Shown: positions 44,499 to 57,093 of the stretch, piece by piece
How positions within the stretch are numbered: position 1 is the first letter of the stretch
Layout: each line of letters begins with the position of its first letter
NCBI GenBank assembly: GCA_040437565.1
Contig: JBDOQK010000011.1
Span: forward strand, 124,001 to 188,000
DNA: 64,000 nucleotides
Source of the DNA: Albugo candida
Lineage: Eukaryota; Oomycota; Peronosporomycetes; Albuginales
Direction of reading: 5' to 3'
Made by a program: the position numbers and the translations under genes
The notes under the pieces: model-generated
Told to the model about the DNA's origin: nothing
What the model saw: only the letters and a program-made list of their open reading frames with translations
The model's database searches: none

Positions 44499-45315
44499 TA
44501 TGAAAGGAATGGCCATTTCACTAGTGTAGCGTGTTTAGTAACTGTACACAGCGTGCGAGCATCATCTAAGCTCACATATGGAGCGGTATGCGACAAGGTC
44601 CGTCCTAATTAGTGTACCGACGCTATCCAGCGCTAAATCTCTTGTTTACGTTGCAATTCATGGGATGATCACAGACGGGACACTGGCATGCGAGATCGTG
44701 GCAATACAATTTCAAAGTGTACTCATGATCATCTAAACATTCTTTGCTCATGGAAACGCTTTATACTTTTATAGGTTCCAGGAAATGGTTCCAGGTGGCT
44801 CTTACCAATTCGAAATCGATCGTGAGTGTGATGAACTCGCAGGACATCTATTCTAGAATAAAGCATGCAGGCTTCCGAAATAAAAGTGAGGCATGATATA
44901 TAGCTTCTAACTGGCCACTAACGGCACTATATGAAAACGTTTATATTATATTTCAAACCACATGTTTATAGGAAAGATGCATAGATGTAATGACACACAA
45001 TACACCTTGTAACGACGTGATTACATAATAGTAATCTTCACGATGGCCGAATATAAGCCCGCAATTTCTAACCCAAACGTAGAAAGGGCAGAATATGTGA
45101 GAAAAAGAATTGTGATGAGTCTCATACAAAAACACCGTCCTAGTTTTCTAAGTTGGCCAGAAACTAAATGAAGGGGGGTTTTGTCCCATTTTTGTGAAAA
45201 TGGTACAACTCGACGGACTTGATTCATCTTTCTTTGAAAGCAAAATAAATGTCAGCACTCCCGCAGATCGGACCAGTCGAGTCACAAACTCGTCATTTAT
45301 TTTCGAACTGGTCAG

Positions 45316-46539
45316 ATGAACATCAAGCACTTGATCTTTGGGTTACTTCCGTTGCAAAGTTATGGTCGCTTCGACAAAGCCGAAGCGGACCGTACAAAAA
45401 AGGAATTCGAGAAAGCGATCGCAGGTACCGGGTCTGTAAATTTTTTCGACAAGGTGTTCAATACAATCCCCAATATTTATGACGGAATGCAATGGATTGC
45501 AACATTTGATTTGGACGGGACTCTAATTGATGCCTCAATTATTGATGCATTACTCGCATATCAGTTGAAAATCAATAAGTACGCTTTCAATAAGGACGAT
45601 TTTGGCGCTGTGTTTGGATATGAAGGAGTGAAAGATAAAGAATGCAAACCGCCGAAAGAGGTATCGGTCAAAAGAGAGGATGGCAGCTCAATGAGGATTG
45701 ACTTCGAAAAAATTGTAGCCAATATAAATAAATATTTTGTTCCAGGTGGCGATTATAAGGAGGATATAGTTCAAGAGCTTTTTGCGAGGTGGTCTTATGC
45801 GAGTTATCTTCATATGAAGGACAAGAAAAATTGCAACTACTTGATGACTACAATACAATACAGACTGATGTATAAAATGGAAATGAAAGTCAGGAAGGAT
45901 CTTGTTAAACATATGTTCGCAAGTAAAAAAAAGGCGAGTCCTGAGAAGGATACGATATACACAATCGGCGAATCAAATCCTCAACAATTTAATTTTCGAA
46001 CAAGAATGTCCAAAGCGTTCAGTGAACAGGTCGCGTTGATAAAAGCACTCCGCGCTCATAATGTCGAAGTGCATCTGAATACTGCATCACATTGTCTGTA
46101 TGCGCATGGTGCGAATGAAGAATTGGAAATCGGGATCGACCCGAAAAATGTGCATTGCTCCTCTCCCGTCGGAGAAAAGATAGCTTGGAATGACCCTACG
46201 ATAAAAGAAGGAGAAGCCGGGGATGAGGGTATGATACAAGGAACCGGTCGCCCCAATTTGTCCAGAAATAAAGCAGAAACAATCAACCAATTGGGAAAGA
46301 ATAAGAAGCAGTTGATCGCAGGTGGTGACGACTGGTTCGGGGATTCAGATATGCTTTTGGGCACATTGAAGCAAGGTGGGTTCGCGGTGGTTTTTTGGCC
46401 AGAGATAAAAAAACCAATACTGAACGAAAATTGGAAAAACTTATATCTAAACCTTCAAGACCGTGTATTGATCCAATATTACGATGCAGATGGTTGGATC
46501 AAAGGGCACTCGTCTTCTGCGACAGCACAGGAGATATGA
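45316..46539 (+). CDS. Secreted HAD-superfamily phosphatase-like protein (copy B)
   Basis: Single exon, 407 residues. A short signal peptide (MNIKHLIFGLLPLQSYG) is shared exactly with copy C. Motif I is FDLDGTLID with Asp65 and Asp67. The motif II region is HLNTASH. The acidic C-terminal motif is GGDDWFGDSDML. The cap between motifs I and II is about 200 residues with a conserved KYxF and RLMYKM block. All expected acidic residues are kept, so hydrolase activity is plausible. Substrate unknown. Similarity to copy A (8724-9932) is low outside motifs, but the order is the same. The protein ends in a polar tail with no anchor. Confidence 0.8.
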   Translation: MNIKHLIFGLLPLQSYGRFDKAEADRTKKEFEKAIAGTGSVNFFDKVFNTIPNIYDGMQWIATFDLDGTLIDASIIDALLAYQLKINKYAFNKDDFGAVFGYEGVKDKECKPPKEVSVKREDGSSMRIDFEKIVANINKYFVPGGDYKEDIVQELFARWSYASYLHMKDKKNCNYLMTTIQYRLMYKMEMKVRKDLVKHMFASKKKASPEKDTIYTIGESNPQQFNFRTRMSKAFSEQVALIKALRAHNVEVHLNTASHCLYAHGANEELEIGIDPKNVHCSSPVGEKIAWNDPTIKEGEAGDEGMIQGTGRPNLSRNKAETINQLGKNKKQLIAGGDDWFGDSDMLLGTLKQGGFAVVFWPEIKKPILNENWKNLYLNLQDRVLIQYYDADGWIKGHSSSATAQEI

Positions 46540-47384
46540 ACGGGCTATAACGACGTGAAAGAAGATTACCACACATAAGTAGGTCATCAATATATCCCCG
46601 GTTGAATATATTGCTTTATAACCATAAGTCTAAGCCACCGACCTAGCTACAATCTTTGTATAACGTTTCTGAATATTATTCATTGCGAAAATCGTCGTGG
46701 AAGAGCGGAAACATTCGATGACGAATCAAGGTAGGCTTCTTGCGCCCATAACGCGAATCTGAGTACAACAAGGCACCTGTTATTTGTAACGATAGAACGA
46801 TGTCAACATGCGTTTCTATGAGCCTAAAACACCGGATCCCCTCACTAAATACGCTATGAGCGATGATACGCAACGTTCTCATGTAGGCCATCTGCAGAAG
46901 AGAAGTCTATAGACGCAGTGTGATGATAAGCGATCGGACAGGAGGATGATACCAAGGGAATGGCGCGGATAACATTCTGCCTACAACACGCCATGATCCT
47001 ATTTCTTGCTTAGAGGTTCGGATAAAATTAACTGCGGGCAGGATCGGGCGCCTGGATTTTACTCACTACCCGTTGCATTGATCGCCATTTCCACAGGGTA
47101 TGCATTTTGAGAGGAATGAATCCCTATTAATAGACTTGAAAACCTCAAAACGTGCGAATTCCAATAAATATAAGTAGAGACAGAATTATTTTAATTTTAC
47201 TCCATCTGCTCGAAAGATGCAATGCCGAGAAATATACGAACAATCAAAGAGGGAGCCCTTCTGTATTTTTGCATCTGTTAGTTTTTGTATCCCAGTTGCG
47301 GACTTCAGCCAAGAAGCTTCTCGGCCATCGTCGCTATCATCGAAGTCTGTTCTCTGTCAAATGAATATGCTCTAGCTCGAACAA
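46540..47384. other. Gene-free trailer of unit B
   Basis: No gene recognised. Patches such as GACGTGAAAGAAGATTA and GATGACGAATCAAGG match the trailer of copy C. Confidence 0.5.
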
Positions 47385-47630
47385 ATGTTAAGAAAAGTAT
47401 CGCAGGAACAGCACTCTGAGGAAGCACTTACTGCTTACCTTGTCCATTATCGAGCATGATACTACTCATTGAACCACTTGAAAATAATCTGTACAGCGTT
47501 TATGTCTGCATAAGCACGTTCTAAACAACCTTGCTTGGCTATCGAGATGCTGTTCCGAGTAAAAATGAAGAGTATTGGGATGAGTAAGAGTCACTTTATG
47601 CACATGTGCTGGTCCACTACAAAACGCACG
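47385..47630 (+). pseudogene. Decayed RapGAP fragment
   Basis: Aligns with 42538-42790 of the RapGAP gene at roughly 85% identity, with a two-base deletion and in-frame stops (for example after NNLYSVYVC-like sequence). It then joins abruptly to UTP13 sequence at about 47634, equivalent to 43905. The intervening RapGAP 3' end and UTP13 5' end (about 1.1 kb) are missing, marking an old deletion within a duplicated RapGAP-UTP13 segment. Confidence 0.8.
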
Positions 47631-47633
47631 AAT

Positions 47634-49960
47634 CATTTTCAGCAACATTGTGGTATTGTGACCCTGGTGCGATTTCATCCAGACCCAAAGCGACTACATC
47701 TGCTCTCTTGTGGTGACGATAATACTGTGCGAATGTATGATCTCTTCAGCCAAACTCAAGTAGCTTGCATCAGTGAGCATATCAGCACTCCAACGTGCCT
47801 TTCTTTTTCGAGTGACGGATACATCTTGTTTTCTGCTGGTCGCGATCAAATCATTCATGCTTGGGATCTTCGAAATAACGTGTCAATTCAAACGGTTGTT
47901 GCAAATGAGGGTGTGGAAGGGCTAGTAGTTTTACCCAGCAATTTCGAATGGTTAAAGCGCAGAATGAAAAAAAGCGGCGTCCAAAGCGATTCGAGCGCAG
48001 TAGGTTCTGTGGCGCCAATTTGCTTTGTGACTGCAGGAGCTCACGGCATGTTACGAGTTTGGAAGCAAACCAACGAGTCTTTCGAAATTGTATATGAGCA
48101 GATATCGGAAGCAAAAAATACGCAATACACCCAATTACTACTCAATCCAAAGAGTATATTGTTTTCTTACAGGATTTACGTCAAAGGTATAACTTTCAAT
48201 GTGTAGAACGAGAGCTCATTTTGGTGACGGCTGATCATAACTTTCTCATGTACAATGAACGACTAAAACGTACGAAACAGATTATCGGTAAGACAAGCGA
48301 TTTGAGCTGAAACGCAAAGTTGACCATTCACCCTCTGTATTTTTTTTGGAGAGAAGGCTACAATGATGACATTTTGTGTCTAAAATACATACCGAATGGG
48401 GACAAGACACCGTCCAGATACTTGGCGGCGGCGACAAATAGCGCTCAACTTCGAATTTTGAATCGGGAGACAATGTCATGCGATTTGCTTTCAGGGCATA
48501 CAGACATTGTAATGTCACTGGAAGTGTCTCCGGATGGAAAATGGCTTGTGACCGCATCAAAAGATACAACCGCAAAATTGTGGGATTTCAATTCTCGACA
48601 TTGTATTGCTACCTGTTCTGGACACTCTGAGATGCTGACCGCTATAGCGATCTCACAAAAAGAAGCTCAATACCCGATTGGAAATGCGTTCTTTGTGACT
48701 GGCAGTGCAGATAAAACCTTGAAAATGTGGAATTTGAAGGCACTTCGCAAACGATACAATTGCGGCCAACGCGATGATGAAGTGATTTCTATATCATCTC
48801 TGGCTACCGTCAAAGCACACGACAAAGATGTAAACGCCATATCAATTTCACCGAACGATCGTCTGATTGCGAGCGCCTCTCAAGACAAGCTTATAAAGAT
48901 ATGGAATGCACAACCTGGCAACACACTTTTATCACTGTGCGGAGTATGTCGCGGGCACAAACGCGGTGTCTGGGCGGTCGAATTCTCACCTGTGGACAAG
49001 TGTTTGGCATCGGCAAGTGGGGATAAGTCCATCCGTCTTTGGTCCAGCACAACTTTCTCTTGTTTGAGAACCTTTGAAGGTCACACAGCTTCCGTTCTGA
49101 GTATCCGGTTCGCGTGTGCGGGTATGCAGCTTTTATCTTCAGGAGCAGATGGACTTGTCAAGGTGTGGACAATCAAGAGCAACGAATGCGAAGCTACGTT
49201 TGATGAGCATCATGATAAAGTCTGGTCGTTGGCAGTGGCAGAAGACTCGTGTGAGATGATTTCGGGTGGTGCGGATTCCACCATCCATATCTGGAAAGAT
49301 TACACACAGCAAGAGGAATCAGCACAAGAGCAAGAACGACAAACCAAGATCATGAAAGAGCAGGAATTATATGATTGTCTGCGGAAGAGCGAGCTATTTG
49401 GTGCGATCAAAGTGGCATTTGATCTGGGATATCCTCGGCGATTATTTTTGATATTTCACGATCTGATTTATGGTCCACGCCAAATGTTGCATCCTATCTG
49501 TCAGCTGGATCTCAAAAGTGACGAAATAGCGTCCAATCCAGAGACTTACTCACCAGAAACGATTCTGAGACCTCTCGTTGCAGAATTAAGTGAAGTATAC
49601 TTGAAACAGCTCTTCGAGTGGATGAAAGAATGGAATACAAATACAAAACACAGCTTAGCGGCTCAGATTTTGTTATCAACGATACTGAAGGCAATACCAC
49701 CGGAGAAAGTAAAGCAACTTGATCTCCAGGACACGATCGATGGATTGCTCGCTTACACTGAACGGCATTATTACCGCCTTAATCGCCTTGTGGAGAAGTC
49801 GTATTTGGTAGACTTTAATGTCGCTATCATGAAAAAGCTCCTCCCACAGTGCCCAACTATGGGAAGAAATGAATGGAGGGGAAAAAGGAATAGGCAAAGC
49901 TGTATTGCAAGTACCGAGGTTGTGTGCGATTCCAAGAGACTCAGAGATGTTTGTAAATAG
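47634..49960 (+). CDS. UTP13: UTP13/TBL3-like WD40 protein, lacking N-terminus
   Basis: Continues the WD40 series from NHFQQHCGIVTLV through about nine further repeats. Coding blocks: 47634-about 48150, 48170-48290 and 48350-49960. Typical motifs include GHTDIVMSLEVSPDGKWL, GHKRGVWAVEFSPVD and SSGADGLVKVWTIKSNE. The Utp13-specific C-terminal domain follows (LRKSELFGAIKVAFDLGYP). Acts in the U3 processome during 18S rRNA maturation. The first about 200 residues are absent at this locus, replaced upstream by a decayed RapGAP fragment. The splice near 48150 is unresolved: the obvious GT/AG pair is 19 bases and shifts frame. As assembled it cannot encode full Utp13. Confidence 0.8.
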
Positions 49961-49964
49961 AGTC

Positions 49965-51136
49965 ACGCAGTACTTCAACTTTGATGCTAATCGACTTTGT
50001 GGTAGGTATAACTTTGATCTAATGGGGCATGACACACTATTTACCCTTAATCAATCTTCTGGTCAATCTTTTGATCTTTAGACATCAAATCAACTCAACT
50101 GTATAAGATAAGCAATATCTTATAACCATGCCGCAAGCTTCATCAGCCTTTTGAACGATGAGCATAAATACGATCACTCGTGGGCCTTTCTTAAAATTNN
50201 NNNNNNNNNNNNNNNNNNNNNNNNNNNNNNNNNNNNNNNNNNNNNNNNNNNNNNNNNNNNNNNNNNNNNNNNNNNNNNNNNNNNNNNNNNNNNNNNNNTT
50301 GATCTAATGGGGCATGACACACTATTTACCCTTAATCAATCTTCTGGTCAATCTTTTGATCTTTAGACATCAAATCAACTCAACTGTATAAGATAAGCAA
50401 TATCTTATAACCATGCCGCAAGCTTCATCAGACTTTTGAACGATGAGCATAAATACGATCACTCGTGGGCCTTTCTTAAAATTCATAGGCCCACTCATCA
50501 GCTGATAACACTTCTCGACGTCGGGTGAAATTTACTACTTTCGAGTCAAGATTGTCATCAAGTAGTTGGGAGATACGGAGCCGCGTTAGAAGTACAAAAA
50601 ATTAGATGGAATTCTACCCTACTGAAATGTTAGGGCATGTTTGGTAGCTGGTTTAGTTTCGTCGCCTAGCTGATAAATCACTTCCTCGATATTTGCAAGA
50701 GTCTACTCGAAATGTGTGTTGGATTAACTTAGGTCCTTCTCAGACTTTCACTTTGTATCCAATAGGATTGTATGCTTATAATCTCCAGGATGTACTCAGA
50801 TAATCCACCTGATTCGAGGTGCGCCACCTAAACTCGTAGCATCTTTGCCAAAACTTAGGACTCTGATGAACGTAGTAATCATGCAGAAGAATGAAAAAGC
50901 TTCCTATTAGCTTATGGTCAGCAGTACAATCCTATTGCGGGAAAAAAAATCCCGCTTTGATTGAGACTTGCTTGATACCGTGGACCCTTCATTCGTCTCT
51001 TGATACTATATTATTTGAAGAGTTCCTTGATGCTATAATTGATATCAGATTTCTATATACTCACAAGCAGATCATGCGATTGCAAGCAAGGACATCTCGT
51101 CAATGACATTCTATTACAATTGCAATCAAGTGGTGC
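49965..51136. other. Gene-poor stretch downstream of UTP13
   Basis: No gene recognised. A 71-codon frame at 50891-51106 has no supporting features. Contains a gap with 185-base duplicated flanks. Confidence 0.5.
50199..50298. other. 100-N gap with duplicated flanks
   Basis: 50014-50198 is repeated at 50299-50483, apart from single-base differences such as CAGCCTT versus CAGACTT. Confidence 0.9.
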
Positions 51137-51999
51137 GCATGAAAGGTAAGGACATTCAACTAGTGTATTAAGCATTCACAGCGTGCGAGCATCATCTAAG
51201 CTGACATATGAAGCGGTATGCGACAAGGTCCGTCCTAATTAGTGTACCGACACTATCCAGCGTTAAATCTCTTGCTTACGTTGCAATTCATGGGATGATC
51301 ACAGACGGGACACTGGCGTGCGAGATCGCGGCAATACAATTTTAGAGTGTACTTGAGATAACCTAGACATTTTTTGGTCATGGAATCGCTTTAAACTTTT
51401 ATAGATTCCAGAAAACGGTTTCAGGTAACACGTACCAATTCGAATTCTATCGTGAGTGTGATGTCCTCGCACGTCATCTTTTCTGGAATAAAGAATGCAA
51501 GCTATCCGAATACAAGTGAAGTATGAAATAGAGCGTCTAGATGACCACTAACGGCATTTATATGAAAAACGTTTATATTATATTTCAAACCACATGTGTA
51601 TAGGAAAGATGCATAGATGTAATGACACACAATACACCTTGTAACGACGTGATTACATGATAGTAATCTTCATGATGGCCGAATATAAGCCCGCAATTTC
51701 TAACCCAAACGTAGAAAGGGCAGAAAATGTGAGAAAAAGTCTTGTGATGAGCCTCATACAAAAACACCGTCCTAGTTTTCTAAGTTGGCCTGGAACTAAA
51801 TGAAGGGGGTATTCGTCCCATTTTTGTGAAAATGGTACAACTCGGCGGACTTGATTTATCTTTCTTTGAAAGCAAAATAAATGTCAGCTCTCCCGCAGAT
51901 CGGACCATTCGAGTCACAAACTCGTCATTTATTTTCGAACTGGTCAGATGAACATCAAGCACTTGATCTTTGGGTTACTTCCGTTGCAAAGTTATGGTC

Positions 52000-52099
52000 N
52001 NNNNNNNNNNNNNNNNNNNNNNNNNNNNNNNNNNNNNNNNNNNNNNNNNNNNNNNNNNNNNNNNNNNNNNNNNNNNNNNNNNNNNNNNNNNNNNNNNNN
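52000..52099. other. 100-N gap with duplicated flanks
   Basis: 51909-51999 is repeated at 52100-52190. It covers the start of copy C, so two copies of the same ATG (51948 and 52139) are present. Confidence 0.9.
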
Positions 52100-52138
52100 T
52101 CGAGTCACAAACTCGTCATTTATTTTCGAACTGGTCAG

Positions 52139-53688
52139 ATGAACATCAAGCACTTGATCTTTGGGTTACTTCCGTTGCAAAGTTATGGTCAGTACAACGA
52201 AGCCAAAAAGGAATTCGAGAAAGCGATCGCGGGTACCGGGTCTCAAGATTTTTTCGAAAGGGTGTTTGCGCTCATCGATAGTTTGCAAGGGAAAAATTCA
52301 AAAGACACGTGTGGAGCATTTGATTTGGACTCGACTCTAATTGATCATTCAATAAAGGGTCCTACATTCGCATATCAGTTGAAAAACGCAAAGTACGATT
52401 TCAAGGAGACCGACCTTGACACTGTGTTTGGTTTTGTGGAAGCTGAAGCTGGGAAGGACTGTATACCACCGAAATCTTTTACGTTTAGAACAGAAGGAAA
52501 GTCAGTGCGTATCAATTTCGGAAAAATTGTCGAAAGCATTAAAAAGGAGTTCCGAAATTCCAATATGAAGCCTAACGAAAAGGACGTAAGAGACCTTATT
52601 GTCAGTTGGGATCATGCGAGTTATCGGTTTATGAGTGGAAAACCGAAGTGCCGATACTTGATGTCCACATTGAAATTAAGGCTGATGTATAAAATGACGG
52701 ATGTTCAGAAAAATGACCTCATCAAGGAAGTGCTCGAATATCACTCCAACCCTGGAATCAACATTAAAAATGACAAGGTAGATCTTCTTGAAGTGAGTGA
52801 GAGAGTGCAACAGGTCACTCTGAGAGCAAAAATGTCAAGAGCCTTCAAAGAACAGATTGCTTTGATCAAGGCACTCAAGGAAAGGAATGTGAAAGTGTTT
52901 TTGAATACTGCAACGCACGACCTGTATTCAAAAGCCGTGATTGCACATTTCGGACTTGGAATCGATGGAGAGAATGTGCGTGGCTCGTTTCCCTTAACTA
53001 ATGCCATGACGCAAAGGCTTTCGACTCGTAAGCGTGGTTTTTTCAATGCCATTATCGAACAGAGGAAGGCGTATCAGTTGCCGGNNNNNNNNNNNNNNNN
53101 NNNNNNNNNNNNNNNNNNNNNNNNNNNNNNNNNNNNNNNNNNNNNNNNNNNNNNNNNNNNNNNNNNNNNNNNNNNNNNNNNNNNCACGACCTGTATTCAA
53201 AAGCCGTGATTGCACATTTCGGACTTGGAATCGATGGAGAGAATGTGCGTGGCTCGTTTCCCTTAACTAATGCCATGACGCAAAGGCTTTCGACTCGTAA
53301 GCGTGGTTTTTTCAATGCCATTATCGAACAGAGGAAGGCGTATCAGTTGCCGGCCTTGGAAACGTATAAGGAACTATCTATATCTGATGATGAAGCTATT
53401 GTGCGAGGGATTGGGTATTCTAATGATGGTGCAAATAAAGAAGTAACGATGCAGCATGCAATGGGTTCTTGCAATTTCGTGATCACCTCTGGCGACTATC
53501 CTGGCGGTGATGGACATATGCTTGCCCATGCTGTCCGCAACGGTGGGTTCGCGCTGGTTCTTCTCGCTCAGGATAAGTCAGCCGACGGTTGGATGGATTT
53601 GAAGAATTTAGGCGGGACGCATGTTCGGATCCAATATCAGGATGACGCTGCCTGGCTTAAGGAAACCTCGCCCCGTGCAACATCATAG
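52139..53688 (+). CDS. Secreted HAD-superfamily phosphatase-like protein (copy C)
   Basis: Signal peptide MNIKHLIFGLLPLQSYG as in copy B, then a related mature protein. Motif I is FDLDSTLID, motif II FLNTATH, and the C-terminal acidic motif SGDYPGGDGHML, where the usual GDxxxD spacing is altered. The cap includes RLMYKM as in copy B. After merging the duplicated flanks at 53085-53184 the protein is about 420 residues. Tail ends SPRATS. The catalytic Asp pair is intact, but the changed acidic motif may alter metal binding. It is clearly a paralogue of copy B with many substitutions, so not an allele. Start at 52139 (equivalent ATG at 51948 before the gap). Confidence 0.78.
53085..53184. other. 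100-N gap with duplicated flanks
   Basis: 52916-53084 is repeated at 53185-53353 without visible change, inside copy C of the HAD gene. Confidence 0.9.
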
Positions 53689-53694
53689 TGATAT

Positions 53695-54545
53695 TTACCG
53701 GCTACAATGACGTGAAAGTAGACTATGACTAATAAGTAGGTCGTCCGATATATGCCGATTAAATATATCGCTTTGAAACCAGAAATTGTCAGCGAGCTCA
53801 CGGGATTTTACGCAACGTTTGTGTGAGTCAATGTTCTCGAAAGTCTTTGTGGAAGGGTGGACCATTTGATGACGAATTAAGGTTTCTTCACAAATATCAT
53901 CCCAAGCGGAGCATAATAAGACACCTGTTCTTTGTAAAGATACCAACATGCATCTCAACGCCAATTGAAACTGCAGGCAGCGAATGCATTAATGAGGGTA
54001 CGATTTTAGACTCCCTTCCCTAAATATGCAATGAGCGATACGATACGCACCGCACTCATATCGGCCATTTACAGCATGGAAGTCTGTAGTCGCACTTCGA
54101 TGATAATGCTTTGGGACAGGATGTGAAGCGGGAAATGGTGTGGTTAGCATTGCAATTAAAAACACGCCATGTTCTTGTTTCTAGCTCAGAGGATCAATTA
54201 TTGTATAAAGCGTACGGGAAAGATCTAATTGCATGAATTCTCTCCCTTCCTGCAAATACCCGCTTCCACTCACCGCCATTTCACAGTATATGTGGTCCTA
54301 AACCTCAAAACTACCTCATGGGACACGCAAGACGCGACTTTTACAAAATTAGCTTATTGAATAGTGTAATGATTATAATTCACTTGATGTGCTGGGAAGG
54401 ATGCGATGACAGAAAGAGTCGCTGAAACAGAGCTCTCCTGTACTTTTGCATCTGCTGATTGTGGTATTTCAATTGCGAGTTGTGATAAAGAGCGCTTCTA
54501 TCTTCTCATACGAAAGACCTGTGGTCTCTGGAACCTATCCATGAC
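53695..54545. other. Gene-free trailer of unit C
   Basis: Non-coding, weakly similar to 46540-47384. Nothing else seen before the sugar transporter stop. Confidence 0.5.
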
Positions 54546-54551
54546 ATTGTG

Positions 54552-56849
54552 TTAGCAAAAGACAAGTTTACGTAGGATGTAAACCTTGTAATAAACCATC
54601 ATAGTGGACACACATGTCAGTACAGCATAAAGCAAAAACGTTGATGCGAATCCTTTGGAGCCATAGACAAATTGATAACGATGGAAGTGTGCACAAAAGA
54701 TATGACGTTTGTACCGATAGAGTCAAACAATGTTAGAATTGTATAATTGAACAGTGCACTTCCAAGCCAAAAAACCGCAAATGTGATCCCCATTCCAATG
54801 GATCGAGAATTTGATGGTAGGACTTCAGAGCAGACCACCCACATTAGTGGTGCCCAGCTACAAAGTAGACATTGATACATTTCCGGTATACATTGACCAG
54901 GTCGTACGTGCAGATTACCTGGAGTTCCATGCAAATATAAAAACATAGAGATTCCAAAGGCAGAACATGTGTATTTGATATGCATAATTGGAGCCTTCCA
55001 CCACCCAAAAACTGGTTGCAAAGCTCAGATGGGAACACAGCATAATAGTGGAGCCAAATAGGAGCAATCGACGACGACCAACCCGATCGACCAATATAAT
55101 CGCACAACAAACACCCAGCAACTTTGCAATACCGATAGTAATTTCACTAACAAAATGCGACGTGCTGACAGCAGACTCATCCAAATCCAAGGAACGAAGA
55201 ATATAGGTCGAGTAATACAGAATTGCGCTGGCACCTGTCATGGTCTGACCTATTGCTATCATGAGACTCAATAAAATACGTCTACTCAAACAACAAACGT
55301 AAGAATTAAAGTACAAGCGTGAGCAGAATTCAAAGCGAAACCTTTTGGAAGTCGGGTCTGCGAATAGGGGCTTTATCAATGCTTGTGTGCTCCGAAACGA
55401 AAGCGTGACAAGATTCCAAAGATATATTCGACGAGGCTCTGATAAGTTGGTCTCATTATGGCCTTCTATAGCCTGTTTTCTTTGGAGTCTCTGCCAATCC
55501 GTTGGAATTCATCAAATATCAAACACAAAACTTGTCATGTAGTCAACATCACGTACATCTCTCAGCCATCGTTTCGATTCAGGCAAGAACGGCATCCCGA
55601 TCTAATCATATAAGAGAAAATTAGTCTTTGAATATGCTTTATGCACAGACTGAAGTGATTGAACCAATTGAATAATGGGTGGTACAAGTGTTGCCCCTAG
55701 CATCTTCCTCCATCCCTCCTGTCAACACCATAAATGATGATAAAGGCCCAGGTTTCCGGCGTCATGAATGGTACCTGCGAGTTTTTGAACAAGTTGCTAG
55801 TTACCAGAGATGCAAGGCAACCGATGCAAAGCATAACCTATGGATATTGCACACACGATGCTTAGTGCAAAAAGGGTGGAAGAACTCTGATCAGACCTCA
55901 TTTACGGTGACCAAAGCGCCGCGCTGCTCTGGTCTCGCAATCTCTGATATGTATACGGAGACGCAGGGGCCACTGCTACCGACAGCTAGACCTACGATAA
56001 AGCGACCAACGAGAAGCTGATAAAATGTGGCCGCAAATGTCATGATAGCTGATCCAATAAGAAAAAGGATTGCTGTAACAATGATGGCCGGTTTTCGCCC
56101 AATTCTATACATCAATCCTCTGTCTGTCAACCGACTCGAGCTCGGAACCAGGACACGATAACCTACCGATCGGATCCCACACCACCAAACAGCGAGCCAA
56201 ATACAGCTGCAATCATCAACATGCTTACAACTGACTGAGATGCGATGTTGGACAGTGAAAATGCCTATAGTATCAATGTTGGACAATGCTCTGGAATACA
56301 TCCAACGAAAAAGAGTACATTCTGGATCAGTGGCAATGCAATCACCATGACACAAAGATCATATCCGAAAAGAAACCCTGAAATGGCACTCAGAGCTGAG
56401 ATGACGCACTGCATCCACGGCTTTTCATTGGTGTCGATCTCAAAAGAGTTTAGCGTGTCTAGTTGGAGCTCTCGCACCGATTTTATCGTTGTAGTACGGG
56501 TTGACGTTCTGGAGTTGAGTGACTTGAGGCCAATGACTGACTTCTGGTCTTTTTCGTACTTGTTATTCACAAGCTCGTCCATTTCATTGCTGCAATCCGA
56601 GTTAAAAACATCGGCTTTTGGTCCGAATGCTGATAGACGAGAAGAGTCTAGCTCGATGTCTTGCAGATGATTTTCGCTTGTTGTGGACCCAATAGTTGTC
56701 AAAATCTCATAAGCTCTACGATTTTCATGTGTCATTGTCAACAATTCCGAGTAAGCAGAAGCCGTGCGCAAGTGAAAGTGAAATGATTGGCCAACAAGTT
56801 CAAACAAGCCAATCATATTTCGAAAAAATAGTCGGAAGCTGACTCGCAA
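54552..56849 (-). CDS. MFS sugar transporter (SP family)
   Basis: Multi-exon membrane transporter. The N-terminal cytosolic stretch is long and polar (about 120 residues if started at 56849; an internal ATG at 56735 is a likelier start). It is followed by helix 1 with SAISGFLFGYDLCV. A 42-base intron leads to SMLMIAAVFGSLFGG. The loop GSDRGLMYRIGRKPAI is the MFS D-R-x-GR signature. PESKRWL after helix 6 and RVGRRRLLLFGS in the second half are sugar-porter hallmarks. C-terminal helices run to the stop at 54552. Likely a plasma-membrane hexose or polyol/proton symporter; substrate not predictable. Several exon joins between 55400 and 55900 are approximate. Confidence 0.85.
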
Positions 56850-57093
56850 CTGAATTCTTCAGCATGAGTAACGGTCCAAATCAGCAAGTGTATGGCAACG
56901 GACGATGTAGTGGGTGGTTACTTCTTTCTACAAAAACACAGAAGGTTTTGCTTGACATTCAGGAATGGACTGTCTGCACTATATAAGTTTGTTGGACGTT
57001 TAAATGTTGTGTGTGAAGCTCGATCGAGTTTTCAACTTGCAAAAGAAACAAAGCGATAGCTTAGATATGAATGAGGAAACGTATGTTTTAAAT

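Larger units (their letters stand above)
44499..47384 (+). repeat. Segmental unit B carrying a secreted HAD gene
   Basis: The non-coding leader 44499-45310 aligns with 51137-51947, including CAGCGTGCGAGCATCATC and GGTCCGTCCTAATTAGTGTA. The trailer 46540-47330 aligns more loosely with 53690-54510. The unit sits between two halves of UTP13. Ends are imprecise and no terminal repeats or target-site duplication were seen. Confidence 0.65.
51137..54510 (+). repeat. Segmental unit C carrying a secreted HAD gene
   Basis: Paralogous to unit B along its leader, gene and trailer. Leader identity is high, over 85% by eye in 51170-51330. The trailer is more diverged. Boundaries are approximate and no terminal repeats were seen. 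Confidence 0.65.
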
